From: Flavobacteriaceae bacterium
Lineage (GTDB): Bacteria > Bacteroidota > Bacteroidia > Flavobacteriales > Flavobacteriaceae
Direction: 5' to 3'
Length of the DNA stretch: 44,071 nt
Assembly (NCBI GenBank): GCA_028825365.1
Contig: JAPKAF010000007.1
Span: 1 to 44,071, forward strand
Shown: piece after piece, positions 27,614 through 36,832 of the stretch
Numbering within the stretch: the stretch's first letter is position 1
How the letters are laid out: each line of letters starts with the position of its first letter
Notes under the pieces: model-generated
Seen by the model: the letters and a program-made list of their open reading frames with translations, nothing else
Told to the model about the DNA's origin: nothing
The model's database searches: none
Made by a program: the position numbers and the translations under genes

Positions 27614-28228
27614 ATGCATATAGCAATTGCTGGAAATATAGGCGCTGGAAAAACTACTTTAACAAATTCACTTGCAAAACACTATAATTTTGAAGTGCAA
27701 CTCGAGGATGTGGTAGATAATCCTTATTTAGATGATTTTTATAATCAAATGGAAAGATGGAGTTTTAACCTACAGGTTTATTTTTTAAACAGCAGATTTA
27801 GACAATTAATTGAAATAATTGAAAGCTCTAAAAATGTAATTCAAGATCGTACCATTTATGAAGACGCAAACATATTTGCGCCAAATCTGCATGCTATGGG
27901 CTTAATGGCTAATCGTGATTTTGATAATTATAAATCTCTATTTGAATTAATGGAGTCAAAAGTAAAAGCTCCAGATTTACTAATATACTTAAGAAGTTCA
28001 ATTCCCAATCTAGTTTCTCATATACACAAAAGAGGAAGAGATTATGAAAACTCCATTAGTATTGATTATTTAAGTAGGTTAAACGAGAGGTATGAAGCTT
28101 GGATTCACAACTATAATAAAGGAAACTTATTAATAATTGATATTGATAATTTAGATTTTGTCGATAACAAAGAAGACTTGCAGAAAATAATAGCTTTAGT
28201 CGACGAAAAAGTCAATCTGAATAAATAA
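27614..28228 (+). CDS. Deoxynucleoside kinase (dNK/dCK-dGK family)
   Basis: Phosphorylates deoxynucleosides for dNTP salvage. The P-loop GNIGAGKTTL is at residues 7-16. FNLQVYFLNSRFRQL is the substrate-binding helix. QDRTIYEDANIFA is the DRS-type catalytic motif, and the Arg-rich LID HKRGRDYENSI follows. The 204 aa are typical of bacterial deoxyadenosine/deoxyguanosine kinases. The base preference is not clear from sequence. A CNT nucleoside transporter and thymidylate synthase are encoded a few kb on, so salvage functions recur in the window. Confidence 0.9.
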   Translation: MHIAIAGNIGAGKTTLTNSLAKHYNFEVQLEDVVDNPYLDDFYNQMERWSFNLQVYFLNSRFRQLIEIIESSKNVIQDRTIYEDANIFAPNLHAMGLMANRDFDNYKSLFELMESKVKAPDLLIYLRSSIPNLVSHIHKRGRDYENSISIDYLSRLNERYEAWIHNYNKGNLLIIDIDNLDFVDNKEDLQKIIALVDEKVNLNK

Positions 28229-28237
28229 TAATTTCAT

Positions 28238-28271
28238 AAAAAAAAGCCTCATAATTATGAGGCTTTTTTTT
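28238..28271 (+). terminator. Bidirectional terminator between deoxynucleoside kinase and hppA
   Basis: A perfect 18-bp palindrome GCCTCATAATTATGAGGC (28246-28263) is flanked by A8 (28238-28245) and T8 (28264-28271). It works on both strands and lies between convergent genes (stop at 28228 on plus, stop at 28295 on minus). Confidence 0.92.
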
Positions 28272-28294
28272 ATATTAATTTAGCTAAAAATATA

Positions 28295-30682
28295 TTACAT
28301 TTTATTAGCCTCTTTTACTACTTCCTGAACTACTTTATTAACCTCATCCTCTGATCCAGATACACTTGTTTTTACAACTGTTTCAACACCATCTGCATTT
28401 GTGGTAATATTAATTTCTGCAGTCATATTATCATCATCACTTGAAATTGCATTAACCTCCACTTTTAAATCATGAATAACAGGGTCCATTGATGAATGAG
28501 AATCTGAATTAGCATGACCTCCTAATATTGGAGCAATCACTAAGCCTATAAGACAAGTCAGTTTAATTAAAATATTCATAGAAGGTCCAGATGTATCTTT
28601 AAATGGATCTCCAACAGTATCTCCGGTTATAGCAGCCTTATGTGCTTCTGAACCTTTATACGTCATTACTCCATTGATTTCTACTCCAGCCTCGAAAGAT
28701 TTCTTAGCATTATCCCAAGCACCTCCAGCATTGTTTTGGAAGATAGCCCAAAGTACTCCACTAACAGTAACTCCAGCCATATAACCACCTAGCATTTCAG
28801 CAACCAACATATTATTGTCTTGGTAAACTAATTTACCTACTAATACTACAAGTATTGGAAAACCTATAGTTAACAGACCTGGTAACATCATTTCCTTTAA
28901 AGAAGCTTTAGTAGAAATATCTACACATTTATCGTATTCTGGTTTTCCAGTTCCTTCCATAATTCCTGGAATTTCTTTAAACTGTCTAACCACTTCATTT
29001 ACCATTTCCATTGCAGCTTTACCAACAGCATTCATTGCTAAGGCAGAGAACACAACAGGGATCATAGCTCCAACAAATAGCATTGCTAGTACGGGAGCTT
29101 TAAAAATATTAATACCATCAATTCCAGTAAATGTTACATAAGCAGCAAATAAAGCTAAAGAAGTTAATGCAGCAGAAGCAATAGCAAATCCTTTACCAGT
29201 TGCAGCAGTTGTATTACCAACAGCATCTAAAATATCTGTTCTTTCTCTCACGATAGGATCTTGCTCGCTCATTTCAGCAATTCCACCAGCATTATCGGCA
29301 ATTGGCCCAAAAGCATCAATTGCTAATTGCATAGCTGTTGTTGCCATCATTGCAGAAGCCGCTAAAGCAACTCCATAAAATCCAGCTAAAGCATATGATG
29401 ACCATATTGCTGCAGCAAATAATAATACAGATGAGAACGTAGAGATCATACCCGTTGCTAAACCTGCAATAATGTTTGTTCCTGCTCCCGTACTTGATTG
29501 TTGTACGATTTTTAAAATTGGTTTTGAACCCAAACCAGTGTAGTACTCAGTAAATGCTGAGATTCCAGCTCCAACAACTAAACCAACTAAACAAGCGTAA
29601 AATACTCTTATTGAAGAAATATCTTTAATACCTTCCCCAAAGAAATCCATTTGCATAGTTTCTGGTAACATCCATGTAACTAATCCATAACATGCTACAG
29701 CTACCATTGCTATAGATGCCCAGTTTCCTATATTTAAAGCTTTTTGAACGTCAGCTTCTTTTGCGTCATTAGATGAAATTTTAACTAATAAAGTTCCTAT
29801 TAGAGAAATGATTATTCCAACTCCTGCAATAGACATTGGCAATAGTATTGGTCCAATTCCACCAAATGCATCTTGAATTACACCTCCCATATCTTTAATA
29901 ACATAGTTACCTAAAACCATCGCAGCTAAAACAGTAGCAACGTAAGAACCAAATAAATCAGCTCCCATTCCTGCAACATCACCAACATTATCACCAACAT
30001 TATCAGCAATAGTCGCTGGGTTTCTTGGGTCATCTTCAGGAATATCAGCTTGTACTTTACCAGCTAAATCAGCTCCAACATCAGCAGCTTTTGTATAAAT
30101 ACCTCCACCTACTCTTGCAAATAAAGCGATAGATTCAGCTCCTAAAGAAAAGCCAGCTAATGCTTCTAATACAACAGTCATTTGGTCCGTACTTGTCCAT
30201 ACACCACCCATAAAGACTTGATAGAATATAATAAAGAACATGGTTAAACCTAAAACAGCTAAACCAGCAACTCCAAGTCCCATAACAGTACCACCACCAA
30301 AAGAAACATTCAGCGCGTTTGGTAAACTAGTTTTTGCAGCTTGAGTAGTTCTAACATTTGTTTTAGTTGCGATTTTCATTCCCATGTTTCCTGCAAATGC
30401 AGAAAATATTGCTCCGATAATAAATGCAACTACAATTAAGTAGGTGCTATCCATGTAAAAAGCAATTCCAGCTAAAACAACACTTGCTCCAACTACAAAA
30501 ATTGCTAATAATCTATATTCAGCTTTTAAAAATGCTAAAGCACCTTCATAAATATGATCTGAAATCTCTTTCATTTTTCCATCTCCTGCGTCTTGTTTCA
30601 TTACCCAAGATTTCTTTACTAGCATGTAAGCTAGTCCTAATAATGCCATTACAATTGGCATCCAAATCATCATTGATTCCAT
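28295..30682 (-). CDS. hppA: Membrane-bound cation-pumping pyrophosphatase, K+-dependent type, with C-terminal tail
   Basis: Hydrolyses PPi while pumping H+ and/or Na+ across the inner membrane. The 795 aa carry ~16 hydrophobic segments. The catalytic loops are [20 protein letters not shown] (192-211) and [20 protein letters not shown] (217-236). [10 protein letters not shown] (489-498) has Ala at 493 and Gly at 496, the pattern of K+-dependent enzymes; K+-independent ones have Lys and Thr. [11 protein letters not shown] and [15 protein letters not shown] complete the active site. After the last membrane segment (~705-720) there is an extra ~73-residue acidic tail (722-795) that most family members lack. 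Pump specificity, H+ or Na+, cannot be read safely. Confidence 0.95.
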   Translation of the reverse strand: MESMMIWMPIVMALLGLAYMLVKKSWVMKQDAGDGKMKEISDHIYEGALAFLKAEYRLLAIFVVGASVVLAGIAFYMDSTYLIVVAFIIGAIFSAFAGNMGMKIATKTNVRTTQAAKTSLPNALNVSFGGGTVMGLGVAGLAVLGLTMFFIIFYQVFMGGVWTSTDQMTVVLEALAGFSLGAESIALFARVGGGIYTKAADVGADLAGKVQADIPEDDPRNPATIADNVGDNVGDVAGMGADLFGSYVATVLAAMVLGNYVIKDMGGVIQDAFGGIGPILLPMSIAGVGIIISLIGTLLVKISSNDAKEADVQKALNIGNWASIAMVAVACYGLVTWMLPETMQMDFFGEGIKDISSIRVFYACLVGLVVGAGISAFTEYYTGLGSKPILKIVQQSSTGAGTNIIAGLATGMISTFSSVLLFAAAIWSSYALAGFYGVALAASAMMATTAMQLAIDAFGPIADNAGGIAEMSEQDPIVRERTDILDAVGNTTAATGKGFAIASAALTSLALFAAYVTFTGIDGINIFKAPVLAMLFVGAMIPVVFSALAMNAVGKAAMEMVNEVVRQFKEIPGIMEGTGKPEYDKCVDISTKASLKEMMLPGLLTIGFPILVVLVGKLVYQDNNMLVAEMLGGYMAGVTVSGVLWAIFQNNAGGAWDNAKKSFEAGVEINGVMTYKGSEAHKAAITGDTVGDPFKDTSGPSMNILIKLTCLIGLVIAPILGGHANSDSHSSMDPVIHDLKVEVNAISSDDDNMTAEINITTNADGVETVVKTSVSGSEDEVNKVVQEVVKEANKM

Positions 30683-30717
30683 ATATTCTTTTTTTTAGTA
30701 ATTTTTTATTTAGCTGG

Positions 30718-30725
30718 CAAAAGTA
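30718..30725 (-). promoter_or_regulatory. Candidate -7 element for hppA
   Basis: TACTTTTG on the minus strand (30725-30718) matches TAnnTTTG exactly, 35 bp before the hppA ATG, in the 97-bp pdhB-hppA gap. No convincing TTG lies 17-23 bp upstream. Confidence 0.45.
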
Positions 30726-30779
30726 ATAAAATCAGATTTAATTAAAAAACTTAATAGATTTATACCTTGATCCAATAAT

Positions 30780-31760
30780 TTATTTTCTGTAGAGAACTTT
30801 TTTAACAGCCTTAATAACATCATTGCTATTAGGTAACCACTCCGCAAATAAAGCAGGTGAATATGGCGCTGGAGTATCCGCAGTATTTATTTTTTCAATA
30901 GGAGCATCTAAATAATCAAAAGCTTTAGATTGAACTTGAAAAGTAATTTCAGTAGAAACATTTCCAAAAGGCCATGCCTCTTCTAAAATAACAAGTCGAT
31001 TAGTTTTTTTTACTGATTTTAATACAGCATCAATATCTAAAGGTCTGACTGTTCTTAAGTCAATAATTTCACAAGAAATATTTTCTTCTTGCAATACATC
31101 TGCTGCCTTGTATGCTTCTTTAATTATTTTCCCAAAGGAAACAATTGTAACATCTGTACCTTCTCTTTTTATATCTGCAACTCCAATAGGCAATGTGTAT
31201 TCACCTTCTGGAATTTCACCTTTATCTCCATACATTTGCTCGCTTTCCATAAAGATAACAGGATCATCATCCCTAATAGCTGACTTTAATAATCCTTTTG
31301 CATCGTATGGGTTAGATGGTACAATAACTTTTAATCCTGGAGTATTTGCAAACCAACTTTCAAATGCTTGAGAGTGAGTAGCAGCTAATTGACCTGCAGA
31401 AGCTGTAGGCCCTCTAAATACTATCGGACACTTAAACTGACCACCAGACATCTGTCTAATCTTCGCCGCATTATTAATTATCTGATCTATTCCAACAAGA
31501 GAAAAATTAAAGGTCATGTATTCTACAATTGGACGGTTTCCTGTCATTGTAGATCCAATTGCAATTCCTGCAAAACCTAATTCAGCAATAGGTGTGTCAA
31601 TAACTCTTTTTGCTCCAAATTCATCTAGCATGCCTTTAGAAGCTTTATACGCTCCATTATATTCAGCCACTTCTTCACCCATAAGATAAATAGTCTCATC
31701 TGTTCTCATCTCCTCCGACATTGCCTCACAAATAGCTTCTCTAAACTGAATTGTTCTCAT
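30780..31760 (-). CDS. pdhB: Pyruvate dehydrogenase E1 component, beta subunit
   Basis: Beta chain of the alpha2beta2 E1 (thiamine-dependent) of the pyruvate or branched-chain keto-acid dehydrogenase complex. The ATG at 31760 gives MRTIQFREAICEAMSEEM, the usual start; a TTG at 31781 extends it by seven residues and overlaps the promoter, so it is rejected. GEEVAEYNGAYKASKGM, DTPIAELGFAGIAIG and PFGNVSTEITFQVQ are characteristic. The 326 aa are normal. pdhA and the E2/E3 genes are not in the window, so this E1 chain is encoded apart from its partners here. Confidence 0.92.
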   Translation of the reverse strand: MRTIQFREAICEAMSEEMRTDETIYLMGEEVAEYNGAYKASKGMLDEFGAKRVIDTPIAELGFAGIAIGSTMTGNRPIVEYMTFNFSLVGIDQIINNAAKIRQMSGGQFKCPIVFRGPTASAGQLAATHSQAFESWFANTPGLKVIVPSNPYDAKGLLKSAIRDDDPVIFMESEQMYGDKGEIPEGEYTLPIGVADIKREGTDVTIVSFGKIIKEAYKAADVLQEENISCEIIDLRTVRPLDIDAVLKSVKKTNRLVILEEAWPFGNVSTEITFQVQSKAFDYLDAPIEKINTADTPAPYSPALFAEWLPNSNDVIKAVKKVLYRK

Positions 31761-31778
31761 AGATATTATTTTTTGCAA

Positions 31779-31812
31779 CAAAAATACTAAAGGATTTAAT
31801 ATTTGTAATCAA
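31779..31812 (-). promoter_or_regulatory. Candidate promoter for pdhB next to a 16-A tract
   Basis: Minus strand: TTG (31812-31810), 23 bp, then TATTTTTG (31786-31779), an exact TAnnTTTG, ending 18 bp before the pdhB ATG. The TTG is the end of a T16 run (plus-strand A16 at 31811-31826), which may act as a bent or UP-like upstream element. Confidence 0.5.
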
Positions 31813-31827
31813 AAAAAAAAAAAAAAT

Positions 31828-31845
31828 TACTATGCATGCATAGTA
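31828..31845. promoter_or_regulatory. Perfect 18-bp palindrome between divergent pdhB and etfB (possible operator)
   Basis: TACTATGCATGCATAGTA is its own reverse complement over all 18 bases. It has no T-tract directly beside it on the plus side, and it lies at about -40 relative to the predicted etfB start and upstream of the pdhB -33 element. That position suits a dimeric regulator serving both promoters better than a terminator. Confidence 0.5.
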
Positions 31846-31862
31846 GTTTGTCAATAATTAAT

Positions 31863-31870
31863 TATATTTG
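31863..31870 (+). promoter_or_regulatory. Candidate -7 element for etfBA
   Basis: TATATTTG matches TAnnTTTG exactly, 20 bp before the etfB ATG. A TTTG at 31847-31850 is only 12 bp upstream, too close for the usual spacing. Confidence 0.45.
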
Positions 31871-31890
31871 AAGCTTAATATATATATAAT

Positions 31891-32637
31891 ATGAAAATAA
31901 TAGTTTGTATTAGTCACGTGCCTGACACAACTTCAAAAATTAATTTTACTGAAGAGGATACTAAGTTTGATAGAAATGGGGTTCAATTTGTAATTAACCC
32001 AAATGATGAATTTGGACTTACAAGAGCGATGTGGTTTAAAGAAAAACAAGGTGCATCTGTTGATGTTATAAATGTTGGATTGTCTGACACAGAATCGACT
32101 CTTAGAAAAGCGCTTGCTATAGGTGCAGATAAAGCAATTAGAATTGATATGATCCCTGAAAATGGGTATAATGTAGCTACTCAACTAGCCAGTTATATAA
32201 AAAACGGAAATTATGACCTAGTAATTGCTGGAAGAGAGTCTATTGATTATAACGGAGGAATGGTTCCTGGTATGATTGCTGCTTTAAATAATTCTAATTT
32301 TATAAATAATTGTATAAGTCTTGAAATAGACGGAACTAATGTTACTGCAGCCAGAGAAATTGACGGAGGTAGAGAAAATATTGAGTCCTCTACTCCTTTA
32401 GTAATAGGAGCACAAAAAGGTCTAGTTGAAGAAAGTGATTTAAGAATACCAAATATGAGAGGTATAATGATGGCTAGAAAAAAACAGCTTGAAGTTATTC
32501 CTCCAATAGAATCAACAAATCAAACAAATTCAATAAAATTTGAAAAACCAATACCAAAAGGAGAAGTAACCCTAGTTTCCCCTGACAATCTAGATGAATT
32601 AATCAATTTACTTCATAACGAAGCTAAAGTAATTTAA
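31891..32637 (+). CDS. etfB: Electron transfer flavoprotein, beta subunit
   Basis: The small ETF subunit holds AMP and docks dehydrogenases; with EtfA it passes electrons from acyl-CoA and other flavin dehydrogenases to the quinone pool. The 248 aa start MKIIVCISHVPDTTSKI, typical of the family. FVINPNDEFGLTRAMWFKE, VIAGRESIDYNGGMVPGMIA and the C-terminal IPNMRGIMMARKKQLEV (the ETF-beta signature with the recognition-loop region) are present. It lies 2 bp before etfA, divergent from pdhB. Confidence 0.95.
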   Translation: MKIIVCISHVPDTTSKINFTEEDTKFDRNGVQFVINPNDEFGLTRAMWFKEKQGASVDVINVGLSDTESTLRKALAIGADKAIRIDMIPENGYNVATQLASYIKNGNYDLVIAGRESIDYNGGMVPGMIAALNNSNFINNCISLEIDGTNVTAAREIDGGRENIESSTPLVIGAQKGLVEESDLRIPNMRGIMMARKKQLEVIPPIESTNQTNSIKFEKPIPKGEVTLVSPDNLDELINLLHNEAKVI

Positions 32638-32639
32638 AT

Positions 32640-33599
32640 ATGGCAATATTAGTATACACAGAATCCGAACAAGGAAAATTTAAAAAAATAGCTTTTGAAG
32701 TAGCTTCCTACGCAAGAGCAATAGCAGATCAAAATAACACCACTGTAACAGCTGTATGTATAAACGCAGAAAGTCCTATGGACTTAGAAATCTATGGAGT
32801 TGATAAAATTCTTAATATTTCAAATCCAGATTTAACAACATTTAATGCACTTTCCTATTCTCAATCAATTTTACAGGCTGCAGAAAATGAAAACTCCAAT
32901 ATAGTTGTTATTAGTTCTAGTGCAGATTCAAGATACCTAGCTCCACTATTAGCAGTTAAACTTAATGCTGGTTACGTATCTAATGCATCTGAATTACCTT
33001 CAAGCTATAAACCACTAACTGTTAAAAGAACTGCATTTACAAATAAGGCTTTTGAGAATGTTCAAGTAAACACTGAAAATGTTCTAATTAGTTTAGCAAA
33101 AAATAGCTTTTCTATTAACGAAGTAAAAAGCAACACATCCCTAGAGGAACTTCCTGTAACTGTTATAGAAAATGACACTAAAGTAAAATCTGTTGAAAAA
33201 GCAACAGACAAGGTAACTATTGCTGATGCAGACACTGTTGTTTCTGCTGGTAGAGGTTTAAAAGGTCCTGAAAATTGGGGAATGATAGAAGAATTAGCAG
33301 AGGTTTTAGGAGCAGCAACAGCTTGCTCAAAACCAGTGTCAGATTTAGGATGGAGACCACACGGAGAACATGTTGGTCAAACAGGAAAACCTGTTGCAAC
33401 TAACTTATACATTGCAATTGGAATTTCTGGAGCAATACAACATTTAGCAGGAATAAATTCTTCTAAAGTTAAGGTTGTAATCAATACTGACCCCGATGCC
33501 CCATTTTTTAAAGCTGCAGACTATGGTGTTGTAGGGGATGCCTTTGAGGTTGTGCCAGAGTTAATAAATAAGTTAAAAACTTTCAAGGCTCAAAATTAA
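32640..33599 (+). CDS. etfA: Electron transfer flavoprotein, alpha subunit
   Basis: The FAD-binding ETF subunit, 319 aa. The N-terminal domain is a Rossmann-like half. The C-terminal FAD domain shows SAGRGLKGPENWGMIEELAE, ATACSKPVSDLGWRPHGEHVGQ-type and YIAIGISGAIQHLAGI sequences. INTDPDAPFFKAADYGVVGD near the end is the PROSITE-type signature. It is cotranscribed with etfB. Confidence 0.96.
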   Translation: MAILVYTESEQGKFKKIAFEVASYARAIADQNNTTVTAVCINAESPMDLEIYGVDKILNISNPDLTTFNALSYSQSILQAAENENSNIVVISSSADSRYLAPLLAVKLNAGYVSNASELPSSYKPLTVKRTAFTNKAFENVQVNTENVLISLAKNSFSINEVKSNTSLEELPVTVIENDTKVKSVEKATDKVTIADADTVVSAGRGLKGPENWGMIEELAEVLGAATACSKPVSDLGWRPHGEHVGQTGKPVATNLYIAIGISGAIQHLAGINSSKVKVVINTDPDAPFFKAADYGVVGDAFEVVPELINKLKTFKAQN

Positions 33600-33605
33600 T
33601 AACTT

Positions 33606-33635
33606 TTTGTGTATAACATAAAAAGGTTAAATTTG
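33606..33635 (+). promoter_or_regulatory. Candidate promoter for the bifunctional nuclease / nucleoside transporter pair
   Basis: TTG (33607-33609, within TTTG at 33606), 18 bp, then TAAATTTG (33628-33635): a full match to TTG-N(17-23)-TAnnTTTG. The box ends 23 bp before the ATG at 33659. Confidence 0.6.
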
Positions 33636-33658
33636 GTTTCAAATAGTTTAAATCAAGT

Positions 33659-34258
33659 ATGAGCTTAGTACGTCTGATAATAAAAGGAATTTCTTACAGT
33701 CAAACTCAAAATGGAGCTTACGCACTGATTCTTAGCGAATTAAAAGGACAGAGGAAACTCCCGATTGTTATAGGAGCTTTTGAAGCACAGTCCATTGCAA
33801 TAGCACTTGAAAAAGAAATTAAACCACCTAGACCATTAACACACGATTTATTTAAAAATTTTTCTGTGCGATTTGATATAATTATTAAACAAATAATTAT
33901 TCACAAACTTGTAGATGGTGTATTCTATTCAAGTATAATTTGCGAGAGAGATAAAATAGAAGAAGTAATTGACGCACGAACAAGTGACGCAATAGCATTA
34001 GCGCTACGATTTAATGCTCCAATTTTTACTTACGAAAATATCCTTACTAAAGCAGGCGTTATTCTTAAAGTTGAGGAAACTAATGAAGAGAGCGAATCTA
34101 TCATTAAAGAAATTAATCAAGAAGATACAGTAGATTCAAAACAAGATTATAAAAATAAAAATACAGAAGAATTACAGAAATTATTAAAGCTCGCAGTTTT
34201 AAAAGAAAATTATGAAAATGCAGCCTTAATAAGGGATGAAATATCTAAAAGACAATAA
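33659..34258 (+). CDS. Bifunctional nuclease family (DUF151) protein with UVR motif
   Basis: The N-terminal ~125 residues are a DUF151 domain: LIIKGISYSQTQNGAYALIL, KLPIVIGAFEAQSIAIALE, RPLTHDLF and DARTSDAIALALRFNAPIF are the family's core. The C-terminus (~165-199) has a UvrB/UvrC-type coiled-coil motif, EELQKLLKLAVLKENYENAA followed by LIRDEI. Some DUF151 proteins have DNase and RNase activity, but the cellular role in Bacteroidota is not established. The 199 aa are typical. It lies 2 bp before the nucleoside transporter, suggesting a link between nucleic-acid breakdown and nucleoside movement (inference). Confidence 0.88.
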   Translation: MSLVRLIIKGISYSQTQNGAYALILSELKGQRKLPIVIGAFEAQSIAIALEKEIKPPRPLTHDLFKNFSVRFDIIIKQIIIHKLVDGVFYSSIICERDKIEEVIDARTSDAIALALRFNAPIFTYENILTKAGVILKVEETNEESESIIKEINQEDTVDSKQDYKNKNTEELQKLLKLAVLKENYENAALIRDEISKRQ

Positions 34259-34260
34259 CT

Positions 34261-35928
34261 ATGTTAAAAAAACTTTCGATTCTATTATTTATTTTTTCAA
34301 TTGGCTCTATATTCTCCCAATCTATTGAAGGGAAATGGATTTTTGAAAATATCCAAGACTCAAAGGGAAATGAACTTTTTGAAATACAAAATACTGATAT
34401 ATTAAATATTACTGAAAACAATTTTAACTATAGTTTACAAGCAAAAGATAACTTATTCGCCGAAGGTAATTACACTTTAAAAGATGATAAAATATCTTTT
34501 AAATATAATCTACCTACAGACACTCTGAGAGTTTACGATATCTCATTATTATCAGATAATAATTTAGAGTTTACAGAAAATGATATCACCTATAAATTTA
34601 CAAAAGTTCAAGTTTTAGTACCAAGTCAGGGGGTTTCCGTAACTGGAATAGTAAAAGGAATAACAGGGATGTTTGCACTAATATTTATAGCATTTTTGTT
34701 TAGTAAAAACAGAAAGGCTATAAATTGGAAAACTGTAATAATTGGGCTAATGGTACAAATACTTCTAGCAGTAGGCGTATTGAAAGTCGCTTTTATTCAA
34801 TCAATATTTGAGTTTTTTGGCAAAATATTTGTCAAAACACTAGACTTCACAATGGAAGGAAGTAAATTCTTGTTAGGAGACATGATGAATGTCGAAAGTT
34901 TTGGATATGTATTTTTATTTCAGGTCTTACCTACAGTAATATTCTTTTCAGCGCTAACCTCAGTAATGTTCTACCTTGGAATTATACAAAAATTCGTAAA
35001 AGCATTAGCATGGGCACTGACTAAGCTTTTAAACATATCAGGTGCAGAAAGTTTAAGTGTTGCAGGAAATATATTTTTAGGTCAAACTGAAGCTCCATTA
35101 CTTATAAAAGCATACTTAGAGAAAATGTCTAAATCAGAGATACTATTAGTTATGGTTGGTGGTATGGCAACTGTGGCTGGTGGAGTATTAGCGGCATATA
35201 TAGGTTTTCTAGGTGGAGAAGACGAAGTAGTTCGTCTCTTTTATGCTAAACATTTATTAACTGCATCTGTAATGGCTGCACCCGGTGCGATTGTAATTGC
35301 AAAAATATTATACCCACAGACAGAAGAAATCAATACAGAGGTACATGTATCACAAGACAAGATAGGATCAAACATATTAGATGCTATTGCTAACGGAACT
35401 ACGGAAGGTTTAAAGCTGGCTGCAAATGTTGGAGCTATGCTATTGGTTTTTGTAGCTTTTATTGCAATGATAAATTTTGGTTTTGAAAAAGTAGGAACTA
35501 TAGGACAGATAAATAGCTGGATAGCACTAAACACAATATATGACCAACTTTCTTTAGAGTTTATACTTGGTTATACCTTTTCTCCACTAATGTGGTTAAT
35601 TGGGGTTGCAAAAGAAGACATGACTTTAATGGGGCAACTACTAGGAATAAAATTAGCTGTTAGCGAGTTTATTGGATACATGCAGTTAGCTGAATTAAAA
35701 GACATGACTAATTTGGTTCATTTCAAATATGAAAAATCAATAATTATGGCTACATATATGCTATGTGGTTTTGCTAATTTTGCTTCCATCGGAATTCAAA
35801 TAGGCGGAATCGGCTCTTTAGCTCCTGGACAGAGAAAAAACTTATCTCAGTTTGGTTTTTTAGCTCTTGTGGGTGGAACGCTAGCATCTTTATTATCTGC
35901 AACTTTTGCCGGGATGATTATTGGTTAA
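34261..35928 (+). CDS. CNT-family nucleoside transporter with an N-terminal lipocalin-like domain
   Basis: Residues 1-19 are a signal-like segment (MLKKLSILLFIFSIGSIFSQ). Residues ~20-118 are a small beta-rich domain (IEGKWIFENIQDSKGNELFE ... NYTLKDDKISFKYNL) of lipocalin-like or copper-resistance-like appearance. From ~128 to 555 comes a concentrative nucleoside transporter: repeated hydrophobic helices, GQTEAPLLIKAYLEKMSKSE (substrate loop), VAGGVLAAYIGFLG, GEFIGY-like SEFIGYMQLAEL and GFANFASIGIQIGGIGSLAPGQR. CNTs import nucleosides with Na+ or H+. Plain bacterial CNTs are ~400 aa, so the extracytoplasmic front domain is an addition. Confidence 0.88.
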   Translation: MLKKLSILLFIFSIGSIFSQSIEGKWIFENIQDSKGNELFEIQNTDILNITENNFNYSLQAKDNLFAEGNYTLKDDKISFKYNLPTDTLRVYDISLLSDNNLEFTENDITYKFTKVQVLVPSQGVSVTGIVKGITGMFALIFIAFLFSKNRKAINWKTVIIGLMVQILLAVGVLKVAFIQSIFEFFGKIFVKTLDFTMEGSKFLLGDMMNVESFGYVFLFQVLPTVIFFSALTSVMFYLGIIQKFVKALAWALTKLLNISGAESLSVAGNIFLGQTEAPLLIKAYLEKMSKSEILLVMVGGMATVAGGVLAAYIGFLGGEDEVVRLFYAKHLLTASVMAAPGAIVIAKILYPQTEEINTEVHVSQDKIGSNILDAIANGTTEGLKLAANVGAMLLVFVAFIAMINFGFEKVGTIGQINSWIALNTIYDQLSLEFILGYTFSPLMWLIGVAKEDMTLMGQLLGIKLAVSEFIGYMQLAELKDMTNLVHFKYEKSIIMATYMLCGFANFASIGIQIGGIGSLAPGQRKNLSQFGFLALVGGTLASLLSATFAGMIIG

Positions 35929-36003
35929 AAAGTTAATAACTTTAGCATCTTTATTATTTAATTTTCTGTCGATTTATCTATTTTTATTTTTTAAAGATTC
36001 AAA

Positions 36004-36828
36004 ATGCAACAATACTTAGATTTAGTTAAAGAGGTTTTAGAAAATGGAAATCAAAAAGGGGATAGAACGGGTACTGGTACGAAAAGTATTTTTGGGCACC
36101 AGCTAAGATTTGATTTAAGTAAAGGTTTTCCGATGGTTACCACAAAAAAACTTCATCTAAAATCTATAATTTATGAACTGTTATGGTTTATAAATGGAGA
36201 CACAAACATTAATTACCTAAATGAAAATGGAGTTAAGATATGGAATAGTTGGGCTAATGAAGATGGAGATTTAGGACCAGTATATGGTTACCAGTGGAGA
36301 AATTGGAATGGAGATGAGATTGATCAAATTAAAGAGCTAATTACTACCTTAAAAGATAATCCAAATAGTCGAAGAATGCTTGTTTCAGCATGGAACCCTT
36401 CAGTACTTCCAGATACCACTAAATCTTTTGAAGAGAATGTAGCAAATGGAAAAGCAGCACTTCCTCCTTGCCATGCTTTTTTTCAATTTTATGTAAGTAA
36501 CGGAAAGCTGTCTTGTCAATTATATCAAAGAAGTGCAGATGTATTTCTTGGAGTTCCATTTAATATTGCTTCTTATGCACTATTTACAATGATGATAGCT
36601 CAAGTATGTGGTTATGAGGCTGGAGATTTTGTACACACCTTTGGGGATGCTCATATTTATAACAACCACATCGATCAAGTCAATTTACAGCTAAGTAGAG
36701 ACACTAGATCTTTACCTAAAATGGAGATAAATCCAGATGTTAAAAGCATATTTGATTTTAAATTTGAAGATTTTAAATTAGTTGATTATAACCCACACCC
36801 ACATATTAAAGGGGCAGTAGCAATATAA
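36004..36828 (+). CDS. thyA: Thymidylate synthase
   Basis: Methylates dUMP to dTMP with methylene-tetrahydrofolate. The 274 aa include [19 protein letters not shown] at the N-terminus, the [11 protein letters not shown] active site with nucleophile C156, [20 protein letters not shown] (dUMP binding) and the C-terminal [11 protein letters not shown]. An insertion between the WNP and PPCH motifs (~residues 136-152) is as in many long-form ThyA proteins. It is followed 4 bp later by folA, the standard thyA-folA pairing that regenerates tetrahydrofolate. Confidence 0.98.
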   Translation: MQQYLDLVKEVLENGNQKGDRTGTGTKSIFGHQLRFDLSKGFPMVTTKKLHLKSIIYELLWFINGDTNINYLNENGVKIWNSWANEDGDLGPVYGYQWRNWNGDEIDQIKELITTLKDNPNSRRMLVSAWNPSVLPDTTKSFEENVANGKAALPPCHAFFQFYVSNGKLSCQLYQRSADVFLGVPFNIASYALFTMMIAQVCGYEAGDFVHTFGDAHIYNNHIDQVNLQLSRDTRSLPKMEINPDVKSIFDFKFEDFKLVDYNPHPHIKGAVAI

Positions 36829-36832
36829 AATA

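Noticed and set aside
35929-35943. Hairpin AAAGTTAATAACTTT after the nucleoside transporter gene
   Set aside because: The stem is only 6 A/T-rich pairs and no T-tract follows, so it is not a credible terminator.
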